7,544 bases of DNA, taken from Gammaproteobacteria bacterium (GTDB lineage Bacteria; Pseudomonadota; Gammaproteobacteria; Pseudomonadales; Pseudohongiellaceae). Below the pieces are notes generated by a model. It worked only from the letters and a program-made list of their open reading frames with translations. It was not told where the DNA came from and searched no databases. Each line of letters begins with the position of its first letter. The first letter of the stretch is position 1. This document shows positions 6,961-7,544 of this stretch, piece after piece. The DNA is taken from NCBI GenBank assembly GCA_947377625.1, contig CANCGR010000110.1, positions 1 to 7,544 of the forward strand. Direction: 5' to 3'. The position numbers were made by a program, and so were the translations under genes.

Positions 6961-6989
6961 ATTTGCCTGCCCTGCGGGCTGGCAAATTA
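6959..6989 (-). repeat. Hairpin overlapping the groL stop codon
   Basis: TAATTTGCC (6959-6967) pairs perfectly with GGCAAATTA (6981-6989); inside, after a T/T mismatch, GCCC (6969-6972) pairs with GGGC (6976-6979) around a 3-base loop. The outer arm on the minus strand begins with the groL TAA stop itself (6989-6987). No T-run follows, so it is not an intrinsic terminator; it more likely protects the 3' end of the message or is part of the adjoining repeat unit. Confidence 0.65.
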
Positions 6990-7544
6990 CATCATGCCAT
7001 CCATTCCGCCCATGCCACCCATGCCGCCACCACCGCCGCCAGCCGGTTTTTCTTCCGGATGTTCAGCGATCATGCATTCGGTGGTCAGCATCAGGCCAGC
7101 TACCGAACCGGCAGCTTGCAATGCGGAGCGGGTTACTTTGGTTGGATCCAAAATGCCCATTTCCAGCATGTCGCCGTATTCGCTGGTAGCAGCGTTGTAG
7201 CCTTTGTTGCCTTTGAAGCTGCGTACTTTGTCGAGTACTACGGCAGCGTCGTCACCGGAGTTGGTGGCGATCTGACGCAGTGGCGAGCTCAGGGCGCGTT
7301 GCAAAATGGACAGACCAACGTTCTGGTCTTCGTTGTCACCTTTGAGGCCGATGATTTTCTGGGCAGCGCGCACCAGTGCTACGCCACCGCCAGGTACCAC
7401 ACCTTCTTCAACGGCAGCACGGGTTGCGTGCAGCGCGTCTTCAACGCGGGCTTTCTTCTCTTTCATTTCCATTTCAGTGCCGGCGCCCACTTTGATTACG
7501 GCAACGCCGCCAGCCAGTTTGGCTACGCGCTCTTGCAGTTTTTC
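6987..7544 (-). CDS. groL: Chaperonin GroEL, C-terminal third; 5' part outside the window
   Basis: This is the last 185 residues of the 60-kDa chaperonin GroEL, which forms a double seven-mer ring that folds cytoplasmic proteins with GroES and ATP. The frame is open to the window edge (EKLQERVAKLAGGVAVIKVG at the right end); an apparent GTG start at 7490 is an internal valine. The region covers the end of the apical domain, the second intermediate segment and the second equatorial segment. Key residues are intact: VEDALHATR with the Asp needed for ATP hydrolysis (D398 in E. coli), EEGVVPGGG, the nucleotide-contact YNAAT and ILDPTKVTRSALQ. The tail is GGGGGGMGGMGGMDGMM, the Gly/Met repeat that projects into the cavity, with one Asp interruption. 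Alignment by eye to E. coli GroEL puts the first visible residue near 363 of 548 and gives almost the same C-terminal length. groES would be expected upstream (to the right), outside the window. Confidence 0.99.
   Translation of the reverse strand, partial: EKLQERVAKLAGGVAVIKVGAGTEMEMKEKKARVEDALHATRAAVEEGVVPGGGVALVRAAQKIIGLKGDNEDQNVGLSILQRALSSPLRQIATNSGDDAAVVLDKVRSFKGNKGYNAATSEYGDMLEMGILDPTKVTRSALQAAGSVAGLMLTTECMIAEHPEEKPAGGGGGGMGGMGGMDGMM

Noticed and set aside
6791..6985. Minus-strand open frame of 64 codons between groL and cytochrome b561
   Set aside because: It is built from the two intergenic repeats, half of the stop-codon hairpin and the terminator stem, with no ribosome site; it is non-coding.
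7488..7490. GTG start for a short groL
   Set aside because: It is an internal valine; the 18 codons beyond it read EKLQERVAKLAGG..., standard GroEL sequence.

Overview
The window looks like ordinary chromosomal DNA of a gammaproteobacterium. The evidence is a GroEL C-terminal third very close to the enterobacterial/gammaproteobacterial form (ending in a Gly/Met-rich GGM tail), a large TonB-dependent outer-membrane receptor, a CybB-type cytochrome b561, and DUF1684 and DUF72 proteins. I cannot name the genus from sequence alone. No phage, transposase, integrase, tRNA, rRNA or CRISPR array is visible.

Layout, left to right. Positions 1-3269 (+) hold the 3' part of a TonB-dependent receptor gene whose 5' end lies outside the window; it closes with a textbook intrinsic terminator (UUCG-loop hairpin plus eight T, 3298-3329). 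A 225-base spacer follows, then a small gene (3555-3881, +) for a 108-residue exported protein of unknown function that carries a TonB-box-like segment just after its signal peptide. Convergent to it lies a DUF1684 secreted-protein gene (3935-4882, -). An AT-rich divergent intergenic region (4883-5052) separates that from a DUF72 (YecE-like) gene (5053-6102, +). DUF72 converges, over a short gap with a probable terminator, on a cytochrome b561 gene (6154-6732, -). The right end holds the 3' third of groL (6987-7544, -), with a structured 3' untranslated region: a hairpin that includes the groL stop codon, two copies of an intergenic repeat, then a strong minus-strand terminator (6809-6838).

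The genes do not form one operon. Apart from the two minus-strand genes at the right, which are split by a terminator, neighbours are convergent, divergent or terminator-separated, so each is probably its own transcription unit. Functional themes are envelope import (TonB receptor), exported proteins of unknown role (108-residue protein, DUF1684), inner-membrane electron transfer (cytochrome b561) and protein folding (GroEL). I see no convincing new multi-gene system. The best leads are the small exported protein with a TonB-box-like motif beside a TonB-dependent receptor, and the repeat/hairpin structure in the groL 3' UTR.
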